In this document: in pieces, positions 22,271 through 34,231 of the stretch
How positions within the stretch are numbered: position 1 is the first letter of the stretch
Layout: the number at the start of each line of letters is the position of its first letter
NCBI RefSeq assembly: GCF_027595985.1
Contig: NC_073307.1
Span: forward strand, 16,204,395 to 16,268,394
Reading direction: 5' to 3'
Length of the DNA stretch: 64,000 nucleotides
Source of the DNA: Sorex araneus
Taxonomy: Eukaryota > Chordata > Mammalia > Eulipotyphla > Soricidae
The notes under the pieces: generated by a model
The model's database searches: none
Told to the model about the DNA's origin: nothing
What the model saw: the letters and a program-made list of their open reading frames with translations, nothing else
Program-made: the position numbers and the translations under genes

Positions 22271-22453
22271 CCATGCAGGAAGACAGGGTGGGGAGGAAAA
22301 AAATCCACCCCCGGGCAGCACAGAGTTGAAGCCCAGTTTGCAGTCCCAGTGCATTGTTATTAGAAGCTGCGCTGGATGCCCGGAAGTGTTAGGTCTCTGG
22401 AATCAAAGTCTTTAGGCACTGAGGGTCCCCATGTAACATTTTCTATTGATCCA

Positions 22454-24730
22454 CTTGTCACTTGTCCTCCTGTTGATCTTCCATTTGCTTGAGAGGGTGC
22501 CAGTAATGTCTCCATCTGTCTCTGTCACGTGTTAGTGCAGCCCAATGATATCTGCTTGCTCCAGGAACAGAAGGAGCCTAAAGTCATTCATTCAGGGATT
22601 TGACGAAGAAATCTGACCATCTAGTTGGTGAACAGCCATGCGGTCTTCTGACACCCTGTGGAATCCAGTTGGTAACAGCTCTAGTCCAGCAGTTGTCTCT
22701 GAATCGCATTACATGACTGGCCCATCTGATTTTTGATGCCTTGGCGAATGAGACAGTGTCCCTGACTCTTGACCATCGATGATGGAGGTCAGAACTATGG
22801 ATTCCTTCTCTCACTTGAGTGAGATGTGATACTCCTAGCATAGCTCTTTTGATTCCTCTTTGGGATACCCTAATAGCATTCTCATCCTGTTTGTGTAGGG
22901 CCCAGGTCTTTGAGGCATATGTTACTGCAGGAAGAATGGTGGAATCGAAAAGATGTGCCCGGAGTCAGAAGTTCTTCGTTCTCTTAACCACTTCTTTGAT
23001 ACTCTTGAAGGCATTCCACGCTGCTCTCTTCCTCCTGTGCAGTTCTGGCATCAAGTCATTCCTCATGTTGATTTCTCGACCCAGGTACACATAGCTGCTG
23101 CATTCGGAGATGTTCATTCCATTGAGAGCAAATGGAGCTTCAGGGACCAGTTCGTTTTTCATGAGCATCGTCTTGTTGAGATTCAGCTGCAATCCGACCT
23201 TTCCACACTCGTCGTCGAAGTCGGCCAGCATTTGTGCCACTTGGCTAATGTTTGGTGTTATGAGAATGATGTCATCAGCGAAGCAGAGGTGGTGTAATTG
23301 CTAACCGTCTATCTTCACTCCCATTCCTTCCCATTCCAGTCGTCGCATGATGTTCTCAAGGGTGGGACTGAAGAGTTTCTGTGAAATGGTATCACCCTGC
23401 CGCACTCCTCTCTTTTCATCAATGATCACTTCCTTGTAGAATGGTGAGGTCCTGGTGGTGAATCCACAATACAGCTCACAGAGGATTTTGATATACTGAG
23501 TTTGAACGCCCTGTTTGGCCAGGGCTTTGATGATCACTTCAGTCTCAACAGAATCGAAGGCCTTCTTTAAGTTGATGAATGTTAGACAGAGTGGCATCTT
23601 GAACGCTCATGAAACTTCAATGAGTTTGGTCACTGTGTGGATATGGTCTATCATGCTGAATCCCCTTTGGAACCCGGCTTGCTTGCATGGTTGTACTTCG
23701 TCTAGTGTTCTGCCTATTCTATTCAAGATGACTCGAGTGAACAACTTGTAGATGACAGACAGCAGGCAGATTGGGCAATAGTTGCCGATGTCATGGATGT
23801 CTCCCTTCTTGAATAACAGAATGGTCCTACTGGTTTTCCACTGAGATGGAATCTTGCATTCAGACAGGTAGCATGTGAAGAGTGGAGCCAGTGTATTGAT
23901 GAGTACTGGCAGCAGATTCTTCAGATGTTCGGGTCTGACCTTGTCCGGACCAAGTACTATACTCATCTTTACCAATGAAATGGCATGTAGGATTTCAGAA
24001 TGGAGGATGATGGGAACGACATATCCATCCCGCGGAATTTGGTACATGGGCAGGTGGACATGGCTGTCAAAGAGATTCTAGTAGAAGTCGTGAATCATCT
24101 TCTCCATTGCCTTTCTGGAAGATGTGAAAGATCCATCAGGGTGTCGGAGGGCAGTCATCCTGGTCTTGTAGTTGGCGAAGGATAGGCGAGCATTGCAAAT
24201 ACTTTTCCTGGCTTCTGCTGCACTGGCCAACACTGCTGTTCTTCTCTCTTTGAGGTCTTCCTTTATCGCATCTCTGCACAGCTTTGTGAGCTCAGACGTT
24301 AGCTTGTGGTTGCCTGAGGCTCTCGCCAAACCATGTTGACGAATGAGTTCGAGAGTTTCCGAAGACAGGCGTCTGTTTGGCTTTCTCACTCTCGGCATTC
24401 TTTGCACAGTCATGGAGGTGCTGAACCAGTTGATCGTATTCCTCATTGATGTTGTCAAGGACGGCATCTTCCCACGTTGCTACAATAGTGCCAAAGAGCT
24501 CCCAGTTGGTGGTCATTCTGGGAGTTGTCTTCTTAGACTTAAATTTTGCCTACATTTTTCCCCACTCTGTGAAGTAGAATTTTGCATGAAGGAGACAGTA
24601 GTCTGATCCCTTTTGGAATTTTGGGATAACAGTGACATCGGTCAGGCAAAACATTCAATTGAATATGATGTGGTCAATTTCATTGTTGAACTGTCCACTG
24701 GAAGACTCCCATGTCCAGCGTTTAGATTCA
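22454..24730 (-). mobile_element. RTE-clade LINE, 5'-truncated (copy 1)
   Basis: Exact 10-bp duplication 'tattgatcca' at 22444-22453 and 24731-24740. The reverse strand encodes, in broken frames: end of the endonuclease region; the linker (24467-24078); RT fingers with 'GNYCPICLLSVIYKLFTRV' and 'QAGFQRGFSMIDHIHTV' (24047-23607); motif A 'FINLKKAFDSVE' (near 23560); 'RGVRQGDTIS'; motif C FADD (23271-23282); and the C-terminal domain down to 22584. The motif A catalytic Asp is Asn. A stop lies just before the FADD block. Fits RTE1_Sar. Confidence 0.9.
22965..24467 (-). pseudogene. Broken RTE ORF: linker, reverse transcriptase, part of C-terminal domain
   Basis: Retrotransposon polymerase remnant with at least four frame breaks or stops, in open blocks 24467-24078, 24047-23607, 23597-23301 and 23240-22965 on the reverse strand. 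RT motifs appear in the expected order, and the FADD catalytic pair survives. Motif A has N in place of the catalytic D (codon AAC), so this copy would be inactive even without the stops. In a live element the protein nicks target DNA and copies its own RNA there. The N-terminal nuclease is lost to 5' truncation. Confidence 0.85.
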
Positions 24731-25472
24731 TATTGATCCAATCACCTATAAATAGGTACTTCAGTTGTTTATATATCTTAGAAATTGTAAATAATGTTGT
24801 AATAAATATGGGGACAGATATGACTTTTTTAATAGAAATGTTTTCATGTTCTTTGGCAGGATGCCCAGGATGGTCTGCTGGCTCATATGGTAGCTCCATT
24901 TTTAGCTTTTCAAGGAAATTCCATAGCATTTTCCAAGATGGTCATAATTTACACCCCCTTCAACAGTGCATGAGGGTTTCTTTTCCTCCATGTCTTTGTC
25001 AACACTTGTTTATTTTAATGTTAATCATTCTTAGAGGTGTGAGGTACTGTCTCTCTGCAAGTTTGATTTGCATTTTTCTAAATATCAGTAATAATGAGCA
25101 TATTTTTATATGCCTGAGGCCATCTGTATGTCCTGGTTGGAGAAGTTTATGTTCAAAACATCTGAGGACTTTTAAATTGAGCATTTTGTTTGTCATGTTA
25201 TTAAAGGAAGTTGTGTGCGCACTTTATATAGATTCAATATTACCTTATAGAATATATGGTATGCAAATATTTTTTCACTCAATTAGTTTTATGTTCCACG
25301 TAAATTTTTTGAAAGATTTTCAATTTAATGTAGTATAATTATTAATTTTTGCATAATTTCATTCACATCAGGGTTACATCCTCAAATTTCTATAACTGAC
25401 ATCATGAAATGTTTCAGTTTTATCTATGTTATTTTTATGTACGTTATGGTTTTGAACCTTATTTGCAGAGTT

Positions 25473-26176
25473 ATTATTTATTTATTTATTTATTGAATTA
25501 CCGTGAAAAAATTACAAAGCTTTCAGGTTTAAGTCCCAGTCATACAATGGTTAAACCCCTTTCACTTCACCAGTGCACATGTTTCACCACCAAGAACCCC
25601 AATATGCCCCCCTCCCACTCCCCACCTGAGTGGCTAATGATTTTCACTTTATTCTCTCTATACTTTGAATATATTCAATATTTCAATAGAGCACTCACTA
25701 TTATTGTTTGGCATTTCCCCCCAACAATCAGGCCTGCTGAAAAGGCATCATTTAATAATTTGTTTTCCATTGCTGAGAATGAAGACTCTATGACCTGTCA
25801 CGGCCGCGTGGTTTTGGATTTCTGATATTTTAGCTCAGTTCACAGTCTAGATGCATTTCTTTAAGAAGCCACTCTGGTTGCCCAAATGGGTTAGAAGACC
25901 TCTCGGATCTTAATCTTTATTAGCAGAGGGTCCGTTTCACGCTCGGCAGCTCTGGATCTTATCTGAGTTGAGAGCGTGCCGGTAATGCCCCCCATCCCAT
26001 GATCGCTTAAGAGCCATGTCACTGCAAACTCATACCTCTGGGTTGGGAGTCTTAGGAGGTCGCTCTCGCCATGTGGGTGTTGCCCCGGACACCATCTTTT
26101 GCACAGAGAGACAGGGTAGAGAAGGAAAATCCCTCCCCGGGTGGCACGGTGTTGTTGCACAGTTCACAGTCTAGAT
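25473..26176 (-). mobile_element. Composite L1-tailed element X2
   Basis: Duplication 'ttatttgcagagtt' / 'ttatttgcagggtt' at 25459-25472 and 26177-26190. L1-like 3' end with TTTA-type tail, then a non-L1 segment, then one ~322-bp GC-rich monomer from 'agttcacagtctagat' (~25835) to its repeated start (~26160). Landmarks shared with X1 include 'ttttccattgctg', 'agagggtccg', 'gcgtgccggt' and 'acctctgggtt'. The YY1 site position reads AAAAGATGGTG (reverse, 26091-26100), decayed. Confidence 0.8.
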
Positions 26177-26469
26177 TTATTTGCAGGGTTTCAACAATTT
26201 TAATTTTATTTTTTGTGTATAGGCTTAGGAAAATTTAGTTCCATTCCTTAAGAACATGACTGTCTACTTTTCACAATACAAATTTTTCCACATATTTTCT
26301 ATTATCTGTGTAAGGTCATACCTCTTTTCTCAGAGTGCTGACAAATGTGAAGGTTTATTTTGTTCAATACAATTTTGTTAGTCCATTTTCTGTGTATATG
26401 CTAATACCATTTTTTATTATTATAACTTTTCAATATAGTTTGTTCTTATTTTGGTGAAGTAGGGTAGTT

Positions 26470-27126
26470 TTCACTGAAACTTATTTAGAAAGATGTGAGG
26501 GAGCAGAGAGGCATTATACTTAAGAGACAGGATAGACTTCCAAAGTTGAAATAAACAAGAAAAAAAAATATAGACAAGCAAGAGAGATAATGTGCTCAAG
26601 GGAGAACATGGTCTTGAAGAGCAAGAGTCAATATCATTTTAAATTGTGTAATATGTGAACTTCATTTATCATTTTCCTCTGCTCAGTTGTATTTTAGGTG
26701 TCTGAAATCTATTGTGATTCCATATAAACCTTAGAATTAATTTTTATCTTTCCTTTTTTAAAAAAATATTGAATGGCTACTATTGGATATCACTGGTTTG
26801 TCCTGCTCCCCTTGCCACAAGGAGCTTAGGTTTATCAGTCACACCCATCAAAGTGCTCCCGAGTCACTCCCATTGCTTTGTTTATCTGTAAACACTTCTA
26901 CCAGTTTATCTGCTCTTCCTCTAATCAAACTCCTAATTTGTAAGGTCAGACCTTGCTAGGACAGTGTAAGTTAATATTGTCTTTAAGTTAATACTGTCTT
27001 TCTCCTCTCTTATGTCTTTTGAATAGTTTACCTTAAAACAATATCCTTTTTGTATGGACAAAAAAGACATTTATTAATATGCTTTGGTAACTTGGGATTT
27101 AATTGGCTTCAAATATTATTCATTCC
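26470..27126. other. Unannotated stretch
   Basis: Unique sequence, nothing recognised. Confidence 0.5.
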
Positions 27127-27989
27127 TGGGCATCTGCTTTCTTGACTTAAGCCTCAGCTGGCCTTGCTTCCTAGCACCCTCAAAAGCAGGGTCCCAACGG
27201 GGTTCGAGATGGACCCAGGGCAAGCGGTGAGTTGTGTGCTACCCTGGCATCAAGATGGGCCTGGCCAAAGTGCCTAATGCTTAACTATATGTTAAGAGCT
27301 TGGTCATGGGCATGTCATGTCATGATCCAAAAGCAACGACGAGACTAGGGCCCTGCTAGGGCTAGGAAAGACTAATCTGTCCTGAGCACTGTAGTCTGAG
27401 ATCAAGGTGACCCCCGGAGAGCAATTCTGTAAGCTTAATGCGTCTCTTGCTATGTCCTTACAAAATGATTTATAATATGAATACTTATACATAGGTTAGT
27501 CAGACAAAGAGAGGGGAAACACACCCATGGAATTCTGCTCTTGGGCGGATGTCCCTCTGAGATTCTGTCCTAGTGAAAGCATTCCCTAAGGGAGATAGAA
27601 CTTTACCCCCTATGGATTGTAACCACAGCTACGCGTTTGAGGGGGCTGGGGCGAGTCGAGTGGAAGGAGAGAGAATGAAGTAGCATGGGGGAGAAAGAAG
27701 CAGGAGGAGAATTGGAGGAGAGTGTATAGAGGGAAGATTGGAATAAACTGCAAGTGAGACCAACCATCTTGGCTCTGTTCCTTCCTTCGCCTGCTACATC
27801 ATTGCCATCAACCTCCCCGGGGTGGGGGAGGCGGCCAGAGACTACCAGACTCGGGTGGCGGGAGAGACAGCGCTGCTGCCCTAGGCCCTGTGCCTGGCTC
27901 GGTGCAGTGAGGTGCTCTTTCCCTTGCCCGTGCCTTTCTTTTATTTTTGTGTTTCACACAGCTACATCAACCTGCTTTTCAGATGCACA
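27127..27989 (+). mobile_element. Candidate solo LTR (endogenous retrovirus)
   Basis: GC-richer block with an LTR-like layout: purine-rich stretch, AATAAA at 27742-27747, then a G/T and C-rich downstream part typical of R-U5. 'tgggcatctg' at 27127 and 'cagatgcaca' ending 27989 are near inverted TG...CA ends, but no flanking duplication is present. No gag, pol or env sequence adjoins it. Borders may be wrong. Confidence 0.35.
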
Positions 27990-28304
27990 TGGTTAGATTA
28001 TATTTCCTATGATAGGCTATACTCTGAAATATCATGAGCATGGTTATATTATTTACCCTGTCTTGAGCGTAATCATATTATACACCCTATGATATATTCT
28101 GGGCCATCAGATTTAAAAACAACAGATTATAAAGCATCTATATTTCACTGTGATTTTAAATTATTGATAGCTACTTAGTTGTGTAAAATATTAAGTATAG
28201 TATAGTTAAAATATGCCAAGAGCGGAAAAGAACAAAGCTAAATCATAAGATTAAATTATTATTCTATGGCACTTTCTTCAGCGTAAAATGTGCAGTTTTA
28301 TTTA

Positions 28305-28450
28305 CATTTTAATAGATTTTTTTCATTAACAATACTATGAATGTCAGGGATCTAATCTTCCACCTGTAGATGTACGTAAGATTTACTACACCCATAATCA
28401 ATTTTCATCACCGTCATACCAAAAACTCTGCAATTCATTCCTCCCATCCA
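28305..28450 (-). mobile_element. Old L1 3' end
   Basis: Antisense terminus pattern: 'ttttcattaacaatactatg', 'cccataatcaattttcatca', 'attcctcccatccactg'. Highly diverged. Confidence 0.35.
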
Positions 28451-28595
28451 CTGTCTCTCTGTACCTCAGAATGAGATGTGTTGTTTAAAACAAATCCAAG
28501 TGGTTTGTTTTAGTAATTAATATTTGAGATGTGAATGAAGCTATATATTAGCATTTGTACCACTTTGTGTTCCAGTCACAGTGCATTGAGTAACT

Positions 28596-29115
<520 letters not shown>

Positions 29116-29159
29116 TGGGACAGGTGATGCCTCCCACAGCCCATCTGCTCTCTTTTCTC

Positions 29160-29355
29160 TTTGTTTGTTTTTTGGGGGCCACATCCGGCGATACTCAGGG
29201 GTTATTCCTGGCTCAGCACTCAGGGGTTATTCCTGGCTCAGCACTCAGGAATCACTCCAGGTGGTGTTTGGGGAACCATATGGGATGCCTAGATTCATAC
29301 CTGGGTTGACTGCACGCCAGGTTCTCCCCACCGTACTGTTGCTTGGATCCCTTGA
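29160..29355 (-). mobile_element. SINE type A with an internal tandem duplication
   Basis: Reverse strand. A 25-bp body segment is present twice, head to tail and identical (29196-29220 and 29221-29245). Other landmarks: 'ggggaaccatatgggatgcc' and 'tacctgggttgactgcacgc'. Confidence 0.88.
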
Positions 29356-29960
29356 GTATTATTTTCTTCCATGACAGTTCTCCAGGACAATTTTTTAATT
29401 CTGTTTCATTTTAAAAATTCACTGGAAGTTTGATTGGTATTGCATTAATTCTATTTATTACTTATTGTAAAATGCACACTTTGGACAATTAATTCTCATC
29501 CATGTAATGGAATGTATTTTATTCTCTTCATATTCAATTGAATAAGTTTTTCATGTCTTTTGTTAAATGTTGTTTAAATTTTGTTAAATTTCTAAGTATT
29601 TAATTTTTTGATTGAAATGGTACAGTGGGATTACTGCTTTCATTTCTTTTTTCACATTCATTATTTGTATATTTGTATGTAGGAGGTAAAACATTTCTGT
29701 ATATTAAATTTGTAATAAAACCTTATTTTGTGTGCATCTTATATACTCTTCATTAGTAAGCATGCCAGTAGAAAACTAAATAAACTTTAGTATAACCCAA
29801 ATGAAAAGACTTCAATAAAACGACAGATTATAAAGATGTAACCAAGGTTAAGGCATAAAACAAAAAAGAAAGATATTAGCTAACTCTTTCTAAATCTCAA
29901 AAGAAGAGCACAAAAATGCAAATGGTAAAGTTCACTGCAAGTAGTTTAGATAGAAACTCA
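29356..29960. other. Unannotated stretch
   Basis: AT-rich unique DNA. Confidence 0.5.
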
Positions 29961-29977
29961 GTTTTTTCTTATATTTC

Positions 29978-30168
29978 CTCCGTCCCTCTCGGAGATCCCG
30001 GCAAGCTACCAAGAGTATCTCACCTGCACGGCAGAGCCTGGCAAGCTACCCGTGGCGTATTCCATATGCCAAAAACAGTAACAACAAGTCTCACAATGGA
30101 GACATTACTGGTGCTCGCTTGAGCAAATCGATGAGCAATGGGATGACAGTGACAGTGACAGTGACAGT
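29978..30168 (+). mobile_element. SINE type B, head missing
   Basis: Starts at 'tcctccgtccctctcggaga', where the tRNA part would end, and is otherwise close to the best B sequence: two 'ggcaagctacc' repeats, 'cgtattccatatgccaaaaa', 'gtctcacaatggagacatta', 'gagcaaatcgatgagcaatg', then four 'cagtga' units. Confidence 0.9.
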
Positions 30169-30169
30169 A

Positions 30170-30824
30170 TTTTGCTGCTACGGAATATGGCTAGCTCTGT
30201 TGGCTCCTTCAACATCATTAGCCTCAACATCATAAAAAATATTTACTAATTACTATTCATTTTGTGACAAGAAGCTATTATAGTGTGGCCCTGTTTTATG
30301 GTGTCCCCAGTTAAGTCAAGAATTCTGTGACTCCCTTGTCCTCTTTTCAGAGGCTTCTTTGGAGATATATGAGACCCGTACAGTAAAACATAGGCAATTA
30401 TATTGTGTATCACTGTTTTTATAGGACATGTATAGTTCTACTCAAAAATTGATTTTTAGCTACATTTTAGTGTCCAAAGAAAATTGAGGCTTGGAGAGAT
30501 ATGTGAGATGAACAGCTCACAAGGCCAGTGAGTGATCTCATGCCAAAGCTTTTGCTGTTAACTACACCTAAGAACTGCTTGAGCCTGAGAAAGTTTAGTT
30601 TCTTTTGCATGAGCAGTGGGTCTCTTCCTGACCTGCAAGTGAATCCTATAGGGCAGCTGAGAAGGATCTTAATCAGGGTTTCTGGCCTTGGCATTCATTC
30701 CTGCTCTTACTGTGCAGTGAACTGCAGGCCCTCTTCGGAATGGGAACGAAGCACTTTCAGACTTGAGAGGAGTAGGGTGAGCAGGGGACTACCTGAAGTC
30801 CTCATAGCATAAACTCTGTGTCTT
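30170..30824. other. Unannotated stretch
   Basis: Unique sequence; ORFs at 30467-30812 overlap on opposite strands and show no motif. Confidence 0.5.
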
Positions 30825-31470
30825 TCAACCCTCACTTCCACTCCCTTCCATCCCTTTTCCCATCTTCCCTTGCTCTTTCCCCTCCCCTTCCCTTCCCTTC
30901 CCCTCCCCTTTCCTCCTCGTCCCCTCCCTTTCCTTCCACTTCCCTTCCCCTCCTCTTTCCTCCCCTCCCCTCCCCTTCCCTTCACCCCCCTTCCCTTTTC
31001 TTCCCTTCCTCACCCCTTCCTTCCCCTTCCCTTCCCCTCCTTTTCCCTCCGTTTTCTTGCCCTCCCCATTCCTCCCCTTCCCTTCCCCTCCCCTTCCTTC
31101 CCCTTCCCTCCCTCTCCCTTTCCCTCCTCTCTCTTTCCCTCCCCATTCCTCATCTTCCCTTTCCCTTGCATCCCCTTCTTTTCCCTCGCTTCCTTTCCCC
31201 TCCCCTCCCTTCCCCTCCCCTCCCTTCCCCTTCCCTCTCTTTCCTCCCTTTCCCTCCCCTCTCTTCCCCCTTCCCCTCCCCTTCCCTTTCCCTCCCCTTT
31301 CCTCCCTTTCCTTCCCCTTCCCCTCCCCGTTCCTCCCCTTCCCTTCTCCTCCCCTTCCTTTCTCTTCCCTCTCCTCCCCCATCCCTTCTTTCTGTTCCCC
31401 TTCCTCTCCTACCTCCTTCCATTCCCCTCCCAGTTCTGTCCTGCCTCCTCCTCTCTTTCTCGCACTGTCT
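30825..31470. repeat. Long homopyrimidine tract, CCCCTTCCCTT-type
   Basis: About 600 bp of nearly pure C/T with irregular 5-11 bp units. It gives long spurious ORFs in several frames. A homopurine partner strand of this length could form triplex DNA. Confidence 0.95.
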
Positions 31471-31474
31471 CACA

Positions 31475-32233
31475 CACACTCTCCCACTATCTCTGCACCT
31501 CCCCTACCCATGGAAAACCCCTCCTCCTTCTGTCCCTCTCTTAAACCCCTTCTTACTCTTCATCTGCCTTTTGGCCTGGAAGTTTTATGTTCGGAGGAAA
31601 GTAAAAGTAGCAGATAAGAAAAAAATATCTTCACTTAACTTCCTTTAGTTTTGCTGAAATGCAATTTTATTTAAAATTGACCTCTGAGGATTTAGGAGTT
31701 TTTACTATTGGGCACTGCAACAATTTAAAGTGTAGCTTCTCAGCATTGAATCTAAATCTATGGAAATAAATCATGGTGGAAAGCTCATTATTTCTTAATT
31801 ACAGGACATATTAGTATCTAGTTTTAAGAATTCCCCAGTGGGTAAAAGGAGCATTTTGGATTAGAGGAAAGTTTCCTTCCTAACCTTTCTGCTAGCATGA
31901 CATCAATAAAGTATCATTATCATTAGTTTAAAATAAAGAAAATAAAGATAAGACAAAAGTAAAAATATGAAAAGATAGGCTTTGAATAATTTAGAGATGA
32001 GTCAGCAGAGGATAAACATCTGCTTATGGTGACAATTCTATTTTATTTGTAGTAAATCTTAAGGAAGGCTCATATGCTATTGTGCTGCTGGTCTTATGTT
32101 AGGTAGAACCGTGAATAGGCAGAATTTGTTTTATATCCAGAGGAAAATTAGGGTGCAATTGACTCTAATCTCAGTTGGACTTCCATATGTAACAGCCATC
32201 CCCCCAAACCTATGAATAGCTATTAAATCTTAC
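31475..32233. other. Unannotated stretch
   Basis: Unique AT-rich DNA. Confidence 0.5.
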
Positions 32234-32635
32234 ATATTTAAATAACATATTCAGTATATTATCTAAATCCAATTGAGACTTCCCCTGCTACCAAGAAACT
32301 TAATATACTCTGAGCTGAACTGAAGAAAAAATTTAAATGAAATTTCCCTTCAGCTACTACTTAAGTCCACAAGAGTGAGAACTGCCAGGCTGTGTGGAGT
32401 CCTCCCCCCATCTTACAGTCCCAGGGAATGGGGGTGTCAATGTGGTCTTTCCTCTTGCTTTCTTGCTGCGTCTTTTAGCTCTTTAATTGAGGTCACCATG
32501 CCAACCTCTCCTTCAGTTTTCCAGACGTATATGCAGCATCTGCTGTCTGCCAATAGAGCGATGGGAATCTAGTAGTTCCCGAGACAGAGTGTGGCTCGGC
32601 ACTGATATTCAAATAACATATTCCGTATATTATCT
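32234..32635. repeat. 31-bp direct repeat flanking 340 bp
   Basis: Copies at 32234-32264 and 32605-32635 differ at two positions. The 340 bp between them is GC-richer than its surroundings and matches nothing I recognise. Confidence 0.85.
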
Positions 32636-33831
32636 GGAATTGTCTGGAAAAGAGAGGAGGCTATTAGAGGTGAAAATGGGAACTCAACGTTAGGATTCAA
32701 AGGTATCCCAGAAGTAAATAAACAGTGGCAACCGGCAACTGAAAATCTCCATCATATTTGTTTTCAAAATCCTTGAAACATAAAGTATTAATGGAATGAC
32801 AACAATGAGAGTGATAAGAATAATACCAATGAGCATCTTTTAAGCGTTGGTTCACTACAAAACATTAAATTACTCCAAAGCTTTACATGGGTGTTGCTAA
32901 GTTAAAAAAAAAAAAAGGTCTGAAGAGACTACAGACTATAATTCCAACTCTTTGACATATTTTTGAAAAGGATATACAACAGTGAAAGAAAAACAAGACA
33001 AATAGCCTCCACGGTGGAGAGATCATGAGAAGATGAGAAGATATTTTAGGGCAGAGACACTACGGAACAATTCTGCAGTGGTGGACACAAAGCCTTTATT
33101 TGTCCAGACTCTTAGGACATACAACACAAAGAGAGAACCTTAATGTGATCTACTGACCGGTATATAAGAATGTGTATATGTTACCGCCTCAGTTCTTACA
33201 CAGACGGCACATTAATCCGACTGTTTATAAAGAGATTTGCAAGTGGGGGCAGGAGTCAGCTGTCATTGAACTCTGTCCTTTTAGATATCTATATAGATAG
33301 CAATATCTAAGTGTATCTACATGTTTCTATAAATATATTTATGTATAAGTATATATTTGATATAAACTAAAAACTGACTCCCAAATTAAATGCAAAAATT
33401 ACATTCAAACCCCTACAAGGAAGTCACTGAAATCATCATGGTTTTCCAGGTGAAGAGTCGGTGATGTAGTTGTTTCCCAACATCTGTAAGGGAGCCACTA
33501 AACTGGACTTGCGTCCACAGCAGTCTGACTAGTCCATGTTCTTACACTCAGCAAGATCAGAAGTAACTTCCCATTTTGATCCTGTGCCCCCCTCTGTAAG
33601 CTCTTGTCTGCTCTTAGCAGTTACAGACATTTTTAGTCTCTTCTGAGAATTCCAAATCAGAACCTTAAAAAAAAATAATGTCTCTTATCTGTTTCTCTTA
33701 GAAAATATGTCTCCCTTCTCTGTCTCCTAACAACACTTTCATCACAGCCCACAGACCCTCGATACACTTTGTTTTCTAGTTTTCCCGCTGCATTTAAACT
33801 TTAAACTTTCTGGCCACACCCCACTGGTTTA
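32636..33831. other. Unannotated stretch
   Basis: Unique sequence; a possible MIR remnant near 32830-32895, too diverged to call. Confidence 0.5.
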
Positions 33832-34068
33832 TTACACTGTATCACTGTATCACTGTCATCCCATTATTCCTGGCTTGACTCGGGCACCAGTAATGTCTCT
33901 ATTTCTCCCAGCCCTGAGGTTTTAGCAGCATCTCCTTACTCCTCCTTCCCAATGATTGGAGGCTCTTTCAGGGTCAGGGGAATGAGACCCATCGTTACTG
34001 TTTTTAGCATATTGAATATGCCACGGATAGCTTGCCAGGCTCTGCCCGTGCGGGTAGGATACTCAGTA
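33832..34068 (-). mobile_element. SINE type B, long form with RTE 5' block
   Basis: Reverse strand. Tail at 33832-33905, then a block (about 33909-34004) matching the RTE 5' end at 48723-48832, in the same orientation: 'ggctctttcagggtcagggg' against 'ggctctttcagtgtcagggg'. Then part of the B middle. The tRNA head is absent. Confidence 0.85.
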
Positions 34069-34231
34069 GCTGCTCACGTTTCACTGCCTTGCAACACATC
34101 ATCATTAATTCTCCATTTTTCTCACCTCTTAGTTCAACTGCTTCTGAAGTCATGGTCTTTATTTTCTCTCCATTTCAGAATCCCCATAGTAACTCCAGCA
34201 CTATAACAGGCCCTTGTCACGAAGAAAATAG

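Larger units (their letters stand above)
21314..22429 (-). mobile_element. Composite L1-tailed element X1 with tandem 5' monomers
   Basis: Perfect 15-bp duplication, 'catgtaacattttct', at 21299-21313 and 22430-22444. Reverse-strand element of ~1.1 kb. Its 3' ~150 bp resembles the shrew L1 terminus ('cccatcccttcaccagtgcc'); the rest differs from L1. The 5' part is GC-rich, with a ~98-bp segment repeated at 22014-22111 and 22331-22429, giving a monomer of ~317 bp and 1.3 copies. A YY1-type site AAAATGGCGGC (reverse strand, 22260-22270) lies in the monomer. No coding ORF. X2 at 25473 has the same plan. Confidence 0.8.
21040..26460 (-). mobile_element. Old L1, host of three nested insertions
   Basis: Antisense L1 present in four pieces: 21040-21313, 22430-22453, 24731-25472 and 26177-26460. 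They rejoin in L1 order: 'cagtagtattccattgtgtt', then 'tattgatccaatcacctata', 'gttgtttatatatcttag', 'aataatgttgtaataaatat', 'catatggtagctcc', 'ttttcctccatgtctttgtc', and further into ORF2 antisense. The long open frame at 24613-25338 on the plus strand is only antisense L1. Borders of the outer pieces are approximate. Confidence 0.75.

Noticed and set aside
22819-24185. Plus-strand frames across the RTE
   Set aside because: Shadows of the reverse-strand RTE ORF.
24613-25338. 241-residue plus-strand frame
   Set aside because: Antisense of an old L1 and of the RTE end; no protein signature.
30818-31648. Pro/Ser/Leu-rich frames up to 276 residues and Gly/Glu/Arg frames on the other strand
   Set aside because: Translation of a pyrimidine tract, open only because stops are rare in C/T-only DNA.
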